Source: Vandiemenella viatica
Lineage: Eukaryota > Arthropoda > Insecta > Orthoptera > Morabidae
Length of the DNA stretch: 64,000 nucleotides
Direction of reading: 5' to 3'
Assembly: GCA_031002005.1 (NCBI GenBank)
Contig: CM061921.1
Coordinates: 173,546,935-173,610,934 of the forward strand
Below are positions 34,719-46,194 of the stretch, one piece after another. Made by a program: the position numbers and the translations under genes. The notes below the pieces were generated by a model, which searched no databases, was not told where the DNA came from, and saw nothing but the letters and a program-made list of their open reading frames with translations. The number at the start of each line of letters is the position of its first letter. Positions within the stretch are counted from its first letter, which is position 1.

Positions 34719-34834
34719 ATCCGTAGAAGGTATTGTTAGTTGAATTCATGTCAGCCGTAATTAACACAGACAGCTGCTATAAAACATTGAAAAAACTCAG
34801 AAGGCAATTCAGAGCCAAAGAAAAGGAATTTTAA

Positions 34835-35372
34835 GCAAGGGCGCAAGCATTTTCCACAGTAAAGCTCGTCCACACGACGCCTCTCACACCATTGGTATTC
34901 TGCAAAACTTTGTTTGAAAAATAATCACCCTGCCACCCTCCAGTCCGGAATTGGCACCCAGTGACTACCACCTTTTTTAAGCTGAGAAGATATTTGACCG
35001 ACATAGATGTGATAGACACGGTGGCAGGAATACAATAACTTTCTTTTTGCTTATGATTTTATGCCTCGACTACATAGAAGTCATTGGAGGCTTGATAGGA
35101 GTGGTAGTAAGGATTGCGGCCATTGCATTTTAAAGGAACCGTTCCGGTATTCACATCGAGTGATTTGGGGAAACCATGGAAACCCTAAATTAGCATGGCC
35201 GGATGAGCATTCGAACCTGTGTCCAGCTGAATGAGAGACCATACTGTCACCGAGTATCCCACCACGCTCAGTCATTCATAAACTGTCACAGCGTCTACCG
35301 AACAGCGTCTGCGTGTGCCGAAATGGTGATGATATTGAAAAATAGATAATTGTTTGACCTTTAAAATCATAA
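34835..35372 (+). pseudogene. Mariner relic split by a SINE
   Basis: The left part (34835-35040) encodes ARPHDASHTIGILQNF and, after a stop, SSPELAPSDYHLF, the blocks around the second and third catalytic acids; the third Asp is kept. The right part (35276-35372) resumes with CACAGCGTCTACCGAACAGC and GAAATGGTGATGATATTGAA, which align with the C-terminal NGDYV end of the mariner relic at 8.3 kb. The intervening 233 bp are a family A SINE in the opposite orientation. Stops and frameshifts make it inactive. It is probably the same mariner family as the 8.0-kb relic. Confidence 0.7.
35043..35275 (-). repeat. SINE family A inserted in mariner relic
   Basis: On the minus strand: head GAGCGTGGTGGGATACTCGG, B box AGGTTCGAATGCTC, body GGGTTTCCATGGTTTCCCCA and AAATCACTCGATGTGAATAC, tail CATAAAATCATAAGCAAAAA. 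Complete copy. Confidence 0.88.
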
Positions 35373-36190
35373 ATAGATTATAGCAAATAAACTGATTCTT
35401 TCTTGGAATTTCCATCGTACCATTAGTATGGATTTCAACTGTATTTTTCAATACCAGTTATGATTTGCAATCTTATTATTTAAGTTGGATAATTGTAGTC
35501 AAAAATCAATAAATTCCTAAGCCGAATGTGCTGTTTGTGAAAAATTATTTGTTATTCATGTTATAAAGGTATTCTTCTTGACTGAAGGAAATCGGAGAGT
35601 TAAGACTTTTTCCTGGTGCAATGATGCCATATTTACTACCTCCGATGTTGTCACATTTTCTGCCTGCTAGCATTGCTGATTTATGTATACAAGGAATCAT
35701 GTCTCTTGCCCAGACGATATCTAAAGAACAGAGACGGTTTCGAACATTCTATCCAACAATTCTGCAAGAGATGTGTCGGTCCACAAAGACCTTGAATACG
35801 TTGTGAAATTTTACCACCATTACCTCTAGCCTGGATGGTCTTCGTGTTTTCAGAAAAAAACTATTATCCATTGCTTCACTCCCAAACTTCTTCTTAATTG
35901 CTCTCTGTTCTGATGATTTTGTCGCATATAATGTAATCGGATCAAATTCAGTCGCCTTAACCGAATGTAGCATTTTCAGAGCCGTAACTATACTTTCATT
36001 TTAACCAGGATCTCTCACCTAAGTAATGATAACGTCCATTCTTGCAAAAACACCATAGGCTTTATAATCCCAATAATACATTTCTTGTTAATGTTCCTTC
36101 GATATCAACTCTCTCTAAGGAATCTGAAATGGTTTTCCAATATCTCTCTATAATATCTCAGATTTCCCATAATTCTGTCACACTGTTCTG
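35373..36190. other. No recognised gene
   Basis: A minus-strand open frame at 35749-35973 and a plus-strand frame at 35621-35806 overlap each other; neither has recognisable motifs. The T-rich plus strand is reminiscent of antisense LINE debris, without an anchor motif. Confidence 0.35.
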
Positions 36191-36194
36191 AAAG

Positions 36195-36356
36195 AATAAA
36201 ACGAATGCAGAGGTAACAGACAGGGAAATGAATCATCCCAGCATTTGACTGGAGAAACCGTAGAAAAAATAAAACTCGATGGCCGAACGGAGATTCGAAC
36301 CGGCCTCCTCTCGAATGCGAGGCCAGAACGTAACCGCTCAGCCACGCCGCTTGGTT
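36195..36356 (-). repeat. SINE family A, 5' half
   Basis: Minus-strand head AAGCGGCGTGGCTGAGCGGT, TCTGGCCTCGCATTCGAGAG, B box CCGGTTCGAATCTCC, then a decayed body with CCAGTCAAATGCTGGGATGA. Confidence 0.85.
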
Positions 36357-36637
36357 TTCCGGTCCCTAAACAGTATCAACTTTACTTTACCGGTGGACTG
36401 TGTTTGAATTGTTGCGGCTTAACCCGCATATTCAATAGCCAGCTGTAACTGTAATCGTTGCACGTTACTGTTAAGGTAAACCATAGTGCGTACGAGGCTC
36501 CGAGCTTACCGCGAGCGTAACGCGTTGCATTCGCAGCGAGCCGACGATTGTCGATTGTTGCTGCGAATCAATGGGCGCTCGCAGTGTGTTCGTGAACGTC
36601 GAGAATGAAGGTTGTTGCACGCTGTGAACCTACCAGT

Positions 36638-37490
36638 ATGAGTGAATGGACAGAAGATAAATGTCTTCAGTAGATAGACGCCTACAACGAAAGCAGTGTA
36701 CTATGGAACAGGATTACTACAAAAAAAAAAACATGTAAAAGAACACGCCTGGGCCAGAATCAGGGATATTATGAATCAAAGTGTGTAAGTATGGAAGAAA
36801 AAAAAATATTAATTTCTTGGCTTGGCACAGAAGGGAGCGTATAAAAATGAACTCATCATTCTAGTTTAAGCAAAATGTGAAATAATAGTTGTATATTGTT
36901 AGTGTGTGTAAAGCATAATTATTTATTGTAAACACCTGGAATGATCTAAGAGAGTTCTTGCAGCCTTAATTTTGCAAGGCTATATAATCCTTTAAATAAA
37001 TAAAATTACTTCAATTATTATTATTGATAATTAATAAACAAAATATTTTATTTGTAGGAGGACCTCAATGGAAACTCAAAAACTGGCAGTGACGCTGCAC
37101 TACGTGTACCATAATTCCAAATTACAAATGCTCAAAGAGGCTTTCGAAATACTGAAAAATGCAGCGGATAAACCGAAAAAGGATACGGAACTATGGTTTT
37201 TCTTTGATTTTATTCAGGGAAAATTGAAAAAAATGCTATTCAACATGAAATATTTCAAAAAAATGATGCGTGCTGATCAAGGATATAACTCTATATAAAA
37301 TATGGTTATTGCTCCACTACACAAGCTCCACACTCTTCACCTTCTTCCTCCCGTACAAATCCAGATATAGCTACCCTTTCCACTTCTTCCCCAAATCAAA
37401 ACCAACAAACTCCTCTGCAGAACCCGCCATACTCCCCGTATAGCAACAATACCAAGTATTCATCAGATATGAATATAGAAAAATTATGAA
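36638..37490 (+). pseudogene. MADF/Myb-like accessory protein of the Harbinger element
   Basis: The ATG at 36638 opens MSEWTEDKCLQ, a TAG at 36671, then IDAYNESSVLWN and, after frameshifts, DYYKKKN and EHAWARIRDIMNQSV. This matches the start of the MADF DNA-binding domain (helix, WN/D block, W..I). A good splice donor (GTAAGTATGG at about 36786) and acceptor (TTTATTTGTAG ending near 37057) flank an AT-rich possible intron. The next open stretch (37068-37298) has a KKDTELWFFFDFIQGKLKKM motif that could be a BESS-like helix, then a Pro/Thr/Ser-rich part. In intact elements this protein brings transposase to the ends. Here it is broken. Confidence 0.45.
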
Positions 37491-37534
37491 CGAATTTTTT
37501 AAAATAAATTACATTATTATTGAATAAAGGATTA

Positions 37535-37964
37535 CCTTGATTTGTTCTTTCAATGATCCTTTCAGTGCCTTTCACACTTCAGGGAGAATTGGGATTACAG
37601 CTTGTTTGGTAATGCGAAACAGGTACACTTGTAAAAGAATCACTGGTCTAAGTATCTCAGCATCACAGCTAATAAGTCTTGAAACGACACTGCTTTCGGA
37701 ACGAAGTGTTTCCTCATTCTATCCTGGGCCCAATTATATTCATTAGATATTCAAAATCAGTTGGACAGATTCTCGTGTAACTTTTATAATGACCACTCAT
37801 TTGTTCATTTCTTAAAAGAAGAATTAGATTTCTTTCTCGATACATTCCGTGAATGCTCGATCTTCGTGGCCGTTTATAATCATCCAGTAAAGCATCTACA
37901 AGTATGTATGCTGCACAAGCGAGATACATTTCGTCTATCGCGGAGCTCTAAGGGAACACTGTGA
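37535..37964 (-). pseudogene. Harbinger-type DDE transposase, N-terminal part
   Basis: The minus-strand frame 37929-37714 reads RERNLILLLRNEQMSGHYKS and YTRICPTDFEYLMNIIGPRI, the conserved N-terminal helix region of PIF/Harbinger nucleases (R....LL.ELR......YFRM....FD.LL..I.P.I). After a stop, shifted frames continue KAVSFQDLLAVMLRYLDQ, DSFTSVPVS, and FRITKQAVIPILPEV.KAL, which correspond to the helix-turn-helix just before the first catalytic Asp. Everything downstream, including the DDE triad, is missing. Several frameshifts are present; it is inactive. Confidence 0.7.
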
Positions 37965-38030
37965 ATAGAGTCAGCTTGTCGTTACGGTTACAGTGAGCGC
38001 ACAAGCGAGAGAACCTCGCTAGTGCATTCG

Positions 38031-38400
38031 TTCGGTTACAGTTACAACTCGCTAGTGAGTTTTCCCAGAGAGGTGGCTCGGTGTTCGTCGCGAGCGATGT
38101 TCGTTTCACGCGAAACACTAGAACGTGGTTACTATACTATATCTGTTAGGTTACAGTTACAGCTCGCTAGATTGTACGCTCTGTGAGGTGGCTCGGTGTT
38201 CGTCACGAGCGAAGTTCGTTTCACGCGTACACACTAGAACGTGGTTACTATATCTGTTCGGTTACAGTTACAGCTCGCCAGTGGGTACGCTCAGTGAGGT
38301 GGCTTGGTGTTCGTCACGAGCGAAGTTCGTTTCACGCGTACACTCTAGAACTTCGTTACTGTATCTGTTCGGTTACAGTTCGTTAGTGAGTACCCGACTT
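38031..38400 (+). repeat. Minisatellite of 110-116 bp, 3.3 copies
   Basis: Units begin TTCGGTTACAGTTACAGCTC at 38031, 38147, 38257 and 38368 and contain GAGGTGGCTCGGTGTTCGTC and GTTCGTTTCACGCG. Copies two and three are most alike. Each unit carries the putative Harbinger terminal motif. Confidence 0.9.
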
Positions 38401-39315
38401 TAGGCAATTTTGGAGTCGATTATCATGGGTGACTAAACGTGAGAGTTCCAGCTTACACCTGAGACTAAGTAACAATCACGCGAGAGGCGACATCCTTCTT
38501 CGCCAAATGCTGGTACTTCACATGTTTCGGCAATTTAAAAAAAAATCAAAAAAAATCAATATCTCGAAAATGGTTAGACTTTTTAATAAAATAAAATTTT
38601 GTTATATAGTAGAAGATGACCTGACCTATCTAATAATAATAATAATAATAATAATAGTAAAATTGTTCATAATTGATGCTCTCATACCATAAACTTTTGG
38701 ACAGCCAGTCCCATCTCGCTACCACCTAAATTAGAAATTACGGTGCTTGCAGTGGAACGTTACAGGAATACAAACCACGGCCGAAAAATATATTTTCCTG
38801 CCGTTTCTCAAAAACCGTTAGCTTTGGATCCTTATTCAACTTATGAGAATTTCTCACTTTTTTATTACCAATTGATTCCCCCTACTCCCAAACAGACGCA
38901 GCGCCATGAAATTTCTTCTTGATTATTTTCCGAAAACTGAGGAGGTTTGATATTAATCCACTCACAATGCTCGGTTTTGTTCGGTCCTCAAGATTAATGT
39001 GTTTGGTCCTTTGGGATAGAAGAACTCAATACATACTTCAACATTAAAGTGAAACAGTTTAGATTTATCCCGTACTCCGCCTCTGCCTTTTAATTATATA
39101 AATGTGATATGCACTACATAGCAGACAGTTATCTACTTAACGAAGAAGTTGAACATTTTTATCGGTATATTCAAACAGAGAAATGTATATCGTCTTCATG
39201 AAAGTTTTTCTGATTCTATGACATTTATAGCAGTTAGTTCTGATTTATCTCCGTATTCCACCTTTTGTCGTATACTCCCTCAGCTTAACACGTTAGTCCT
39301 ACAGGGAATAAGGGA
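38401..39315. other. Gene-free; (TAA)n microsatellite at 38631-38655
   Basis: No coding signal. The trinucleotide run ends at about 38655. Confidence 0.5.
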
Positions 39316-39317
39316 CT

Positions 39318-39567
39318 TTTTTTTTTTTTTTTATTTATGGCTTTACGCCTCGTCGACGGCTAAGGTCTTTAGAGGAGGGATGGGAGTGGGGATAATGAAC
39401 GGGAATTAATTCGGCCATTGCCTTTTTGAAGGAAGCATCCCGGCATTCACCTGGAGTGATTTGCGGAAACCATGGAAAACCCAAATCTGGAAACCCGGAC
39501 GGGGATTCGAACCCACGTTCTCCTGAATGCGAGGCCAGAGCGTTAACCGCTTACCCACCACGCTTGG
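39318..39567 (-). repeat. SINE family A, complete
   Basis: Minus strand: CAAGCGTGGTGGGTAAGCGG, CTCTGGCCTCGCATTCAGGA, B box GGGTTCGAATCCCC, GGGTTTTCCATGGTTTCCGC, AAATCACTCCAGGTGAATGC, GGATGCTTCCTTC, then GACGAGGCGTAAAGCCATAA and an A-rich tail seen as T17 at 39318-39334. Best-preserved copy. Confidence 0.92.
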
Positions 39568-39760
39568 TGTAAGGGACCTACAGTTTAACGTGAATTTCGA
39601 AACAGGAAGAGTTCTGGCGTACTGCAGATTACACAGCAATTGTACTAGAGGTGAAGGCCTTTCAAAATCCCAGTCGAGACAGGGATTCGAATTGGGAACC
39701 TTCCGATCGCCATTAAGACGCCTTAAACACTGAGCCACGAGACCACTATTTCTTCTTTGA
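39568..39760 (-). repeat. SINE family B
   Basis: Minus strand: GTGGTCTCGTGGCTCAGTGT, AAGGCGTCTTAATGGCGATC, B-box CAATTCGAATCCCTGTCTCG, and the body end CACGTTAAACTGTAGGTCCC. It abuts the family A copy on its left. Confidence 0.85.
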
Positions 39761-39839
39761 GAACAAGACATACGCTTTTCAGATTTATACGTTATCCATT
39801 TATTACGATTTGAGTTGTCGCATCTTTGGAACAAAGAAC

Positions 39840-39975
39840 ATGAAGTAATTCATCAATTGCCTTTTAAAGGAACTATCCCGTAAATAGGCAGGAAAGATTT
39901 TGAGAAACAATGGCCGGACAGGAATTTAAATCCGTGGCACAAGCAATCTTACCATGAGAGTTACCGTAGCATTTA
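39840..39975 (-). repeat. SINE family A, diverged
   Basis: On the plus strand, CATCAATTGCCTTTTAAAGG, TCCCGTAAATAGGC, GAGAAACAATGGCCGGACAG and a relic B box follow the reverse order of the family A body. Confidence 0.65.
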
Positions 39976-40212
39976 ATACTAGGAAGGATAATTTTGAGAT
40001 AAGATTGCTGTAAGTCAAACATTTAGTTATGTTGTGAAAGGGAAAATGATTTTTATCGGAACACTAACTAAAATTTCCATAGGTGTCTGTGAAAGTAAGT
40101 GCATTGTTGATTGGAACCGGCAACATATGACATGATCTCGGTAAGATCTGAAATTTCTAGTGGATGGATCACTTCTGTGTCTTCTAGGTTGAACTTTAGA
40201 TAATTTAAATAA

Positions 40213-40290
40213 CAAATATGGGTTGTAAAAAATACAGCAACCAGTCACAATATTGTGACTGGTTGCTGTATTTTTTACAACCCATATTTG
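40213..40290. repeat. Perfect 78-bp palindrome
   Basis: Two 39-base arms, mirror-complementary without mismatch or spacer, meet between 40251 and 40252. The left arm starts CAAATATGGGTTGTAAAAAA and the centre is GTCACAATATTGTGAC. Symmetry stops exactly at A40212/A40291. Confidence 0.97.
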
Positions 40291-40589
40291 ACATCACAGT
40301 CGCGGAAGTTCCACCAATCCATCATGGATAAAATAAAATTTAAATAACATTTATGACCAAGTCCATTTCTAATTATTGTTGTTGTATGTTTCCATGTATA
40401 AATGTCAACTTGTAATATTATGTTAATTAACCCATGGTTCCTCACAAATCATTATGGTCATTAAAGTAGTACGAGGTAGAATATTCACAAGAATTTAGAG
40501 TATTCTGATGTCGAAATTCACAAGGTATAACTTTCAGAAATGTTTATATTTGGAATACATTTGAATTCGGTGGTATATTCTTCTTCTTT

Positions 40590-41610
40590 TCGTTATGGCC
40601 AGCTAGAAACCACGAGCCAATTTCAGTTCCTCTCCTGTTACTTTTTTTCTTTCTTTCCAGCAATACGTTTTTTCTTTCTCTTTTCAGACCATTTTGCACC
40701 CGTTTTCTTCTCCTCTCTACCTTGGAATCCTGCCGTATTCAAAATCTGCTTTCAAAGATTTTCTCTTTCCATAACGTCCTGTTCACTGATATTATTTCCT
40801 TTCAGATCTTTCTTAACCTCTTGATTCCAAGGTATAGTTGATTTTTTCGTCCCAAAAATATTTGAATATCTTTTTTGCTAGCCTGGTGTCTTCCATGCGA
40901 TAGATGTATCCAAAAATTATTATTCTCCTTTTTCTGATTGATTCTGTTATTTTTCAATGTTATGATAAATTTCCTCATTAGTTCTCAACTTCCATTACAC
41001 TGTATTTTTCAACGGACGCAAAATATTCCTTATAAATGTGCTTTCAAATTCTTAAAGCTTATCCAGTTTTTAATTTAATACCAGGCATTCATTTGCATAG
41101 TGACATTCCGGTTTCACCACTGTATTAAAGTGTCTTATTTTAAGGCTTTTAGACAGGCACTTTTTGTTGTAAAAATTCTTAGTAATACCATACGCTCTTT
41201 CCTCTTTGCGTATCCTTTCTTGTATTGAAAACTTTCTAATCAATTTTCTTGAATAATCTCCCCTAAATATTTGAAATTACTTACCTTTTTAATTCGGCCA
41301 ATATGTGTCATTATAAATTTTGGAGAATCATTTATATTAATTGTAAAGAAACTAATGTTTTTCTATTGAGATTTTCAAACCTGCTTTGTTAGCTATTTCT
41401 TCCAAGAGATTAATTTGTTTTCTGCATTTTTTAAGCTTTCTGAAGGGATAACGAAGTCATCTGCAATTGCCAGACAACGTATTTCAATACCTATGTTGTT
41501 TCTTCCCAAGGTTGTTGGTGGAATGTAATTTTCTTTTATATTTAATCCGAAGTAGTGTCTATCATTTTCAGCATAACGCCAGTCAGTGTATGTGTATGCG
41601 CTCATTATTC
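40590..41610 (-). pseudogene. LINE reverse transcriptase, 3' half, antisense
   Basis: The minus strand from 41605 reads YAENDRHYFGLNIKE, then IEIRCLAIADDFVIPSESLK, in which ADD is the catalytic box (Tyr or Phe before it replaced by Ile). Across frameshifts follow ISFFTININ, VSNFKYLGE, SIQERIRKEERAYGITKNFY, LKIRHFNTVVKPECHYANEC, IRKRRI.FLDTSIAWKT and TIPWNQEVKKDLKGNNISEQ. This is the standard order from catalytic palm through thumb to C-terminus of a LINE family common in insects. The 5' part and endonuclease are absent. Clade not determined. Confidence 0.75.
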
Positions 41611-42569
41611 GAAAAGAATGTTATTTTGAGTGCAGCTCAGCTTATGAGAGAAAATTCCTCTCACGTTTTCTTCACTTCCACATAGCCACTGTAAAGTAAA
41701 CTCTTCCTTGCAGTGTTCGTAACCTCTGAGCTGCATTTCCTCAATGCAGCCAGATATTTCTTCTTCTTGAAGAACCAAGCATTCTTCCACATGTCAACTT
41801 AAAGTAATTACTCATCCTTATTAGTTAAAGAACCTCACAAGAGACCGCTTACTATCCAAATTTTTGACTCAATATCCTTGAATGCTGTTTAGTACTCATA
41901 CTGAACGTCAGTTATTACAGTAATAGAGAACAAAATGAAGAACGTTTACCATACGTTATAAACAGAAATGATTGCATATTATTTGCGAAAATATAATTAA
42001 AACAAAATAATTCCATAACGGAAATAAGAATCTCAGCAATAACAGTGGGACTTTCTTTTTTGCCAAAACGAATTTTGGTTGGGAGTGCCTATATTCCCTA
42101 AAACACTCTGCCACGTATTAGGTAGCGAAAATTGGATATCAGGAATTCTTACAGTGGAAGAGGGTGTCAAATCCTGAATGTCAGTTTTTGGGGTCATTAG
42201 TTTACGATGATTCACAATGGTGGGAGCGAATCGTCAAAACAAGTCTGTTCCAAACAACCTTGCAGCAAATGTATATTGGAACATTTGCAGAACACGTCAG
42301 GCAATGAATGAGTTCATGCGTTTTCGATTCAAAGATATTCAAAGATGTGACAGCATTGTTTGGTGTTCGGCCATGATACCAACTGACAAAAATTAAGATT
42401 TTTTTGAATAGACTGGGTGGAACTGCGTGCGGCCCCTGATAGCGGAAAATCGCCTTTAGGTTTCTGGTTATATATTGTTGTTATGAGGCAAAGATGGTAG
42501 ATAACAGCTTGTGGGAATTACTTTTTTTGTAATGAATGTTTTAATCCGCAGCCCTATCAGTGATAAGTT
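41611..42569. other. No recognised gene
   Basis: The minus-strand open frame 41605-41790 continues from the LINE relic and may be its upstream part. The remainder shows nothing I can identify. Confidence 0.4.
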
Positions 42570-42735
42570 TTTTTCTTTCGTCTGGTCGACGGCAAGGTCA
42601 TTTGAGGACGGAGAGTATTGGAAACTAGGACCGAGAAATAATTCTATCATGACTCTTTTCCGACATGCACCTGTAGTGATTTAGGGAAAACTGAAGTAGG
42701 ATGGCCGACTATTGATGAAAAGGCGGTGTGTTCGT
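42570..42735 (-). repeat. SINE family A, 3' part
   Basis: On the plus strand, TCGTCTGGTCGACGGCAAGG, GAAATAATTCTATCATGAC, CACCTGTAGTGATTTAGGGA and GGATGGCC are in the reverse-complement order of the family A body and tail. The tRNA head is lost. Confidence 0.65.
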
Positions 42736-45700
42736 CAAGTGGCAGAATGGTCTGGGTGAAGGTGGTTTAGGATAAATCTGACACTCCTTCCTCTACCTGG
42801 ATTAGCACGTTCAATTCATCATACGAAAGTTTAACTACGTCTTGTTCCCCGTTTTGAGCACCACAACCGGTTTGAAATCTTATTTAGTTGGTAATCCTAT
42901 TGACAAACGATTTGTTTCACCAGCGTTCAGCTGACACACAAACAGGAACACCAACACGTGACAGGCCATCTCTGCAGATTGATGATTGAGGAGGAAGTCA
43001 AAGAAGTTGAGAGGAGGGTAGTCCTGCATGCACGAGTGATTACGTGGGGGGGGGGGGGGGGGCAGTTGAATCCTTCCAGTTAACACGTCAAGTGAAGCAC
43101 TATTATAATTTAGGTTAGCATTCCATCAATCTGTCAACGATCTGTGTTGTGACATCATTTGGCAGCAATTTATCAACCTTTCAACAGCGTCACAGAGGTA
43201 GGCTTTTGCGAACTCCATGCGAGTCACCTAATTTGCAGAACAACCTTCACACCTTTATGTATCCAAACGCCCCTTGTCCCACTACCAGCGAGCAATGAAG
43301 AATACTATCGAAACTTAAAGTTTCCCTTGTGTACAGTTTCCGCTTTTCTATTTGTACTCCTGACACAAGAGCTTTGACTGTATGATTTAATATTTGTATT
43401 CTGGTTTGCTAATACGAACATAATCTCTCAGATAAGGGAACTTTTCTCGTAACTTACTAAGCTTTGGATTCTGGTTACCTGTGAAGGTATTAATTCAGTT
43501 CGCGATTAAAAATGCAAGTGTTAGACGTTTTTTTAAACAACTGTGAACAATTCTTGAGTGAGAGAAGCCTTACTGGTCTATAATTTACATAACATCGAAA
43601 TGTTTCTAATTATATACCTATCGCTGGTCAGGTATAGAGTTTGTACCTTTGCTACATTTACTCTGTTACAACAGCTTGCGCTACAGTGATTAGAATCTTC
43701 AACATACTGTAGATGACCCGATGTGACTATTGCCATTTTTTATGGTTCGTGGCACAAACTCCATTTAAAAAGAGTTTCAAAATCAATGTAACTGCTGCTG
43801 TTCGAAATGTAATTACAATTTATTGAAAGGAGGCAAGCTCATTGATTTTGAATGATGCACAACAGGAGTACGCTTTATAGAGATAGAGGACTGTGACATC
43901 TTAATGTAATACATTGTTTGTTTTGTTACTAAAATGGACTATTGAATATGAGACTCTAATTTCACAGGTATCTTATATCTTTAAACGAGCGGTTATGTGT
44001 ATTTGGGATCTCGAAAACGGCTCTAACGATTTGGATAAAATTTTATATTTAGATAACGTTTGGTTTTTTAGTTTACCTATGTCGGGGCCTTCCCTGCAAA
44101 AAAGCGATTTTACAAAAATCAGCAATTCTTGTATTTGGTATATCTGAAATGGCTCTAACGCCATCTCGTAGACATTTCAGCTACCAGTAAGCTAGGCTGA
44201 CGTTAGTTAAGTTCTCATTGTTTACAGAAAGGAAGTCATATATTTAAACGAATAATTTTTGTACGCTAGCTGAACCGTGCTAATAGTATCGTGGTCAGTC
44301 GACTAATAGTAATATAATAATGTGAAAATAAGTAAATGCAAGTATTTATTAATGAAAGGTATTTTATTTTGAAGAGTTGTAATAAATATAACTTTTACTG
44401 TAAAAAGTCGATATCATTAAATACTGCATGTTTAATTACAAAAAATTTGAAAAGTAGATATTTAAAAATATTGCCTTTGTTAGATGTCGTTTTTCAATCT
44501 TCTATACTTTACAAAACTTCTTTGAAAACAATATTAGCAGTTCTAATGTGCTCATCGTTGACTTTATGATCGCATGTGTCTTTAGCATAAAAATAAATAT
44601 TAATGATTACACAAAATCGTCAAAAAGCGACTTACGTGTGTCCATACGAAAAAACAGGTTCTGATAAATACAATCCTACGTTTTGAAGGGTCATACCTTG
44701 AGCTTTTTTAATGTTTATAACGAAGGTTACTTCTATTGGTAATTATTTTCTTGTCATTTTAAAAGGCACGTTTGATCAGAAGAAGTTAGGCTTGTACAAG
44801 GAATGAGCGCAGTTTTATCGGAGTGAATAAATGTACTCTAATGATGTACTCGTCTAAGTGAATACCACAAATCTTGCACCATTCGAAAAAATTCATTATT
44901 ATAACGTTCCCCGTAGTGTTTGTTTCTGTTAATGTAAGTTTTCCAGATTTCCATTCTTCAGTGTTAGAGTTTGCTTCCTAAGATAGGTATTACCGAATCG
45001 TTACTTTGCCACTACAACTTAATACGCCTTCTTAAGTAACTTGGTGATTTCGCATTTAATATTTTACTATGATTTCTTCTAGATAAAAACCTGCAAAAAA
45101 TAAAGTCTAGATCCAACATAACAAACCTGCATTTATCATTCCTCTCACTACAAATAGAAAACTCAGCTAATCATCTCTACCATTCTGATACTGTCTTCCT
45201 ATACTATTTGTGATAACTGAACTCTTCTTGGAAAGCGGAAATACTCTTTGCACAGTTTCACAAATAAAAAAAAAAAATGATTCTTCTTTCTTCTACGCGG
45301 AGAACTGTTGGAGGGTTCCTATCTCACTACCTTTTAACTGGAGACTTAATTCACATAGTTCTAAGTATATCCACAATTGGCTAATCATTTTCTTCAGGTC
45401 TTGGCTCAGCCCGTCAAAACTACACATTACTGGAATGCGCTCTAAGGGGATCACGTTCTTTCTAAATAATAAACACGAGAATATTTGAATTCATAAAAAT
45501 GAATGCTTTGACTCTTTGTCGAATAGATCCCTTTAATACAACCAGCAACATAACAAAACATTTTTAAAATATTTCTCGACGAGGTAACCATGGATTTTAG
45601 TATCTTGCAGACGTACGTACCTCCACTATGGTTTCGTCACAATATACATGGTGAAATCTGGACTAAAACTATCATGAACATTATAGGTATGAGCTGAGTT

Positions 45701-46190
45701 ATAGATGTAGAACACCCGCATTCTGAATGGAATTTAGATTTAATAAATTTTACAAATTATTTGGTTTTCCATAATATCCGCCATGAAATTTCTCCACAGC
45801 AGAATCGGAAACTCAGTGCAGGTTCAAACTTAGAATGGGTAGTCTAATAACTTCAGCGTCAGCACCTAAACATTGGGGCTATTCTTGTACTCTGTAATGA
45901 AAGATGTAAGCAGCTACCAGTCTGTCAGATATATGGGATGAACGATTGTGATGAACGGCATAAACGTACCAGCGTTCTGAAGGTTACAGTATAAGCCCGT
46001 TCACCGTGCGATCGATTGTTGTTTCGAGGGACATACTCGTAACTACGAATATTAAATGTTATTGAACATCTTAAAGTCTTTTCTATATCAAAATCGATGC
46101 GATCTAGAGAAAAGCCTCTTTAAAGTATATATTCTGACAGGTTAATCTTATCTGAAAATCTTGTAGAAGCGCAATTCAGGCAAATCTGCT
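42736..46190. other. No recognised gene; G17 tract at 43046-43062
   Basis: Several short open frames on both strands, none with motifs. The run of 17 G is notable in such AT-rich DNA. Nothing else identifiable. Confidence 0.4.
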
Positions 46191-46194
46191 ATTT

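Larger units (their letters stand above)
36440..38400. mobile_element. PIF/Harbinger element, decayed
   Basis: Two divergent gene remnants characteristic of PIF/Harbinger lie together: a MADF-like frame on the plus strand and a DDE transposase N-terminal part on the minus strand. The left edge has CTGTAACTGTAATCG near 36445. The right edge repeatedly carries the inverse, CGGTTACAGTTACA, within a 110-116-bp tandem array (38031-38400), which I take as the terminal repeat. The outer boundaries and the usual 3-bp duplication are not certain. The transposase catalytic part has been deleted. Confidence 0.6.

Noticed and set aside
37537..37746. Plus-strand frame in the Harbinger transposase region
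   Set aside because: Shadow of the minus-strand transposase similarity, which has clear motif order.
38125..38403. 92-codon plus-strand frame with internal repeats
   Set aside because: It is simply translation of the 111-bp minisatellite.
39406..39834. 142-codon minus-strand frame
   Set aside because: It runs through two tRNA-derived SINEs and reflects their sequence, not a protein.
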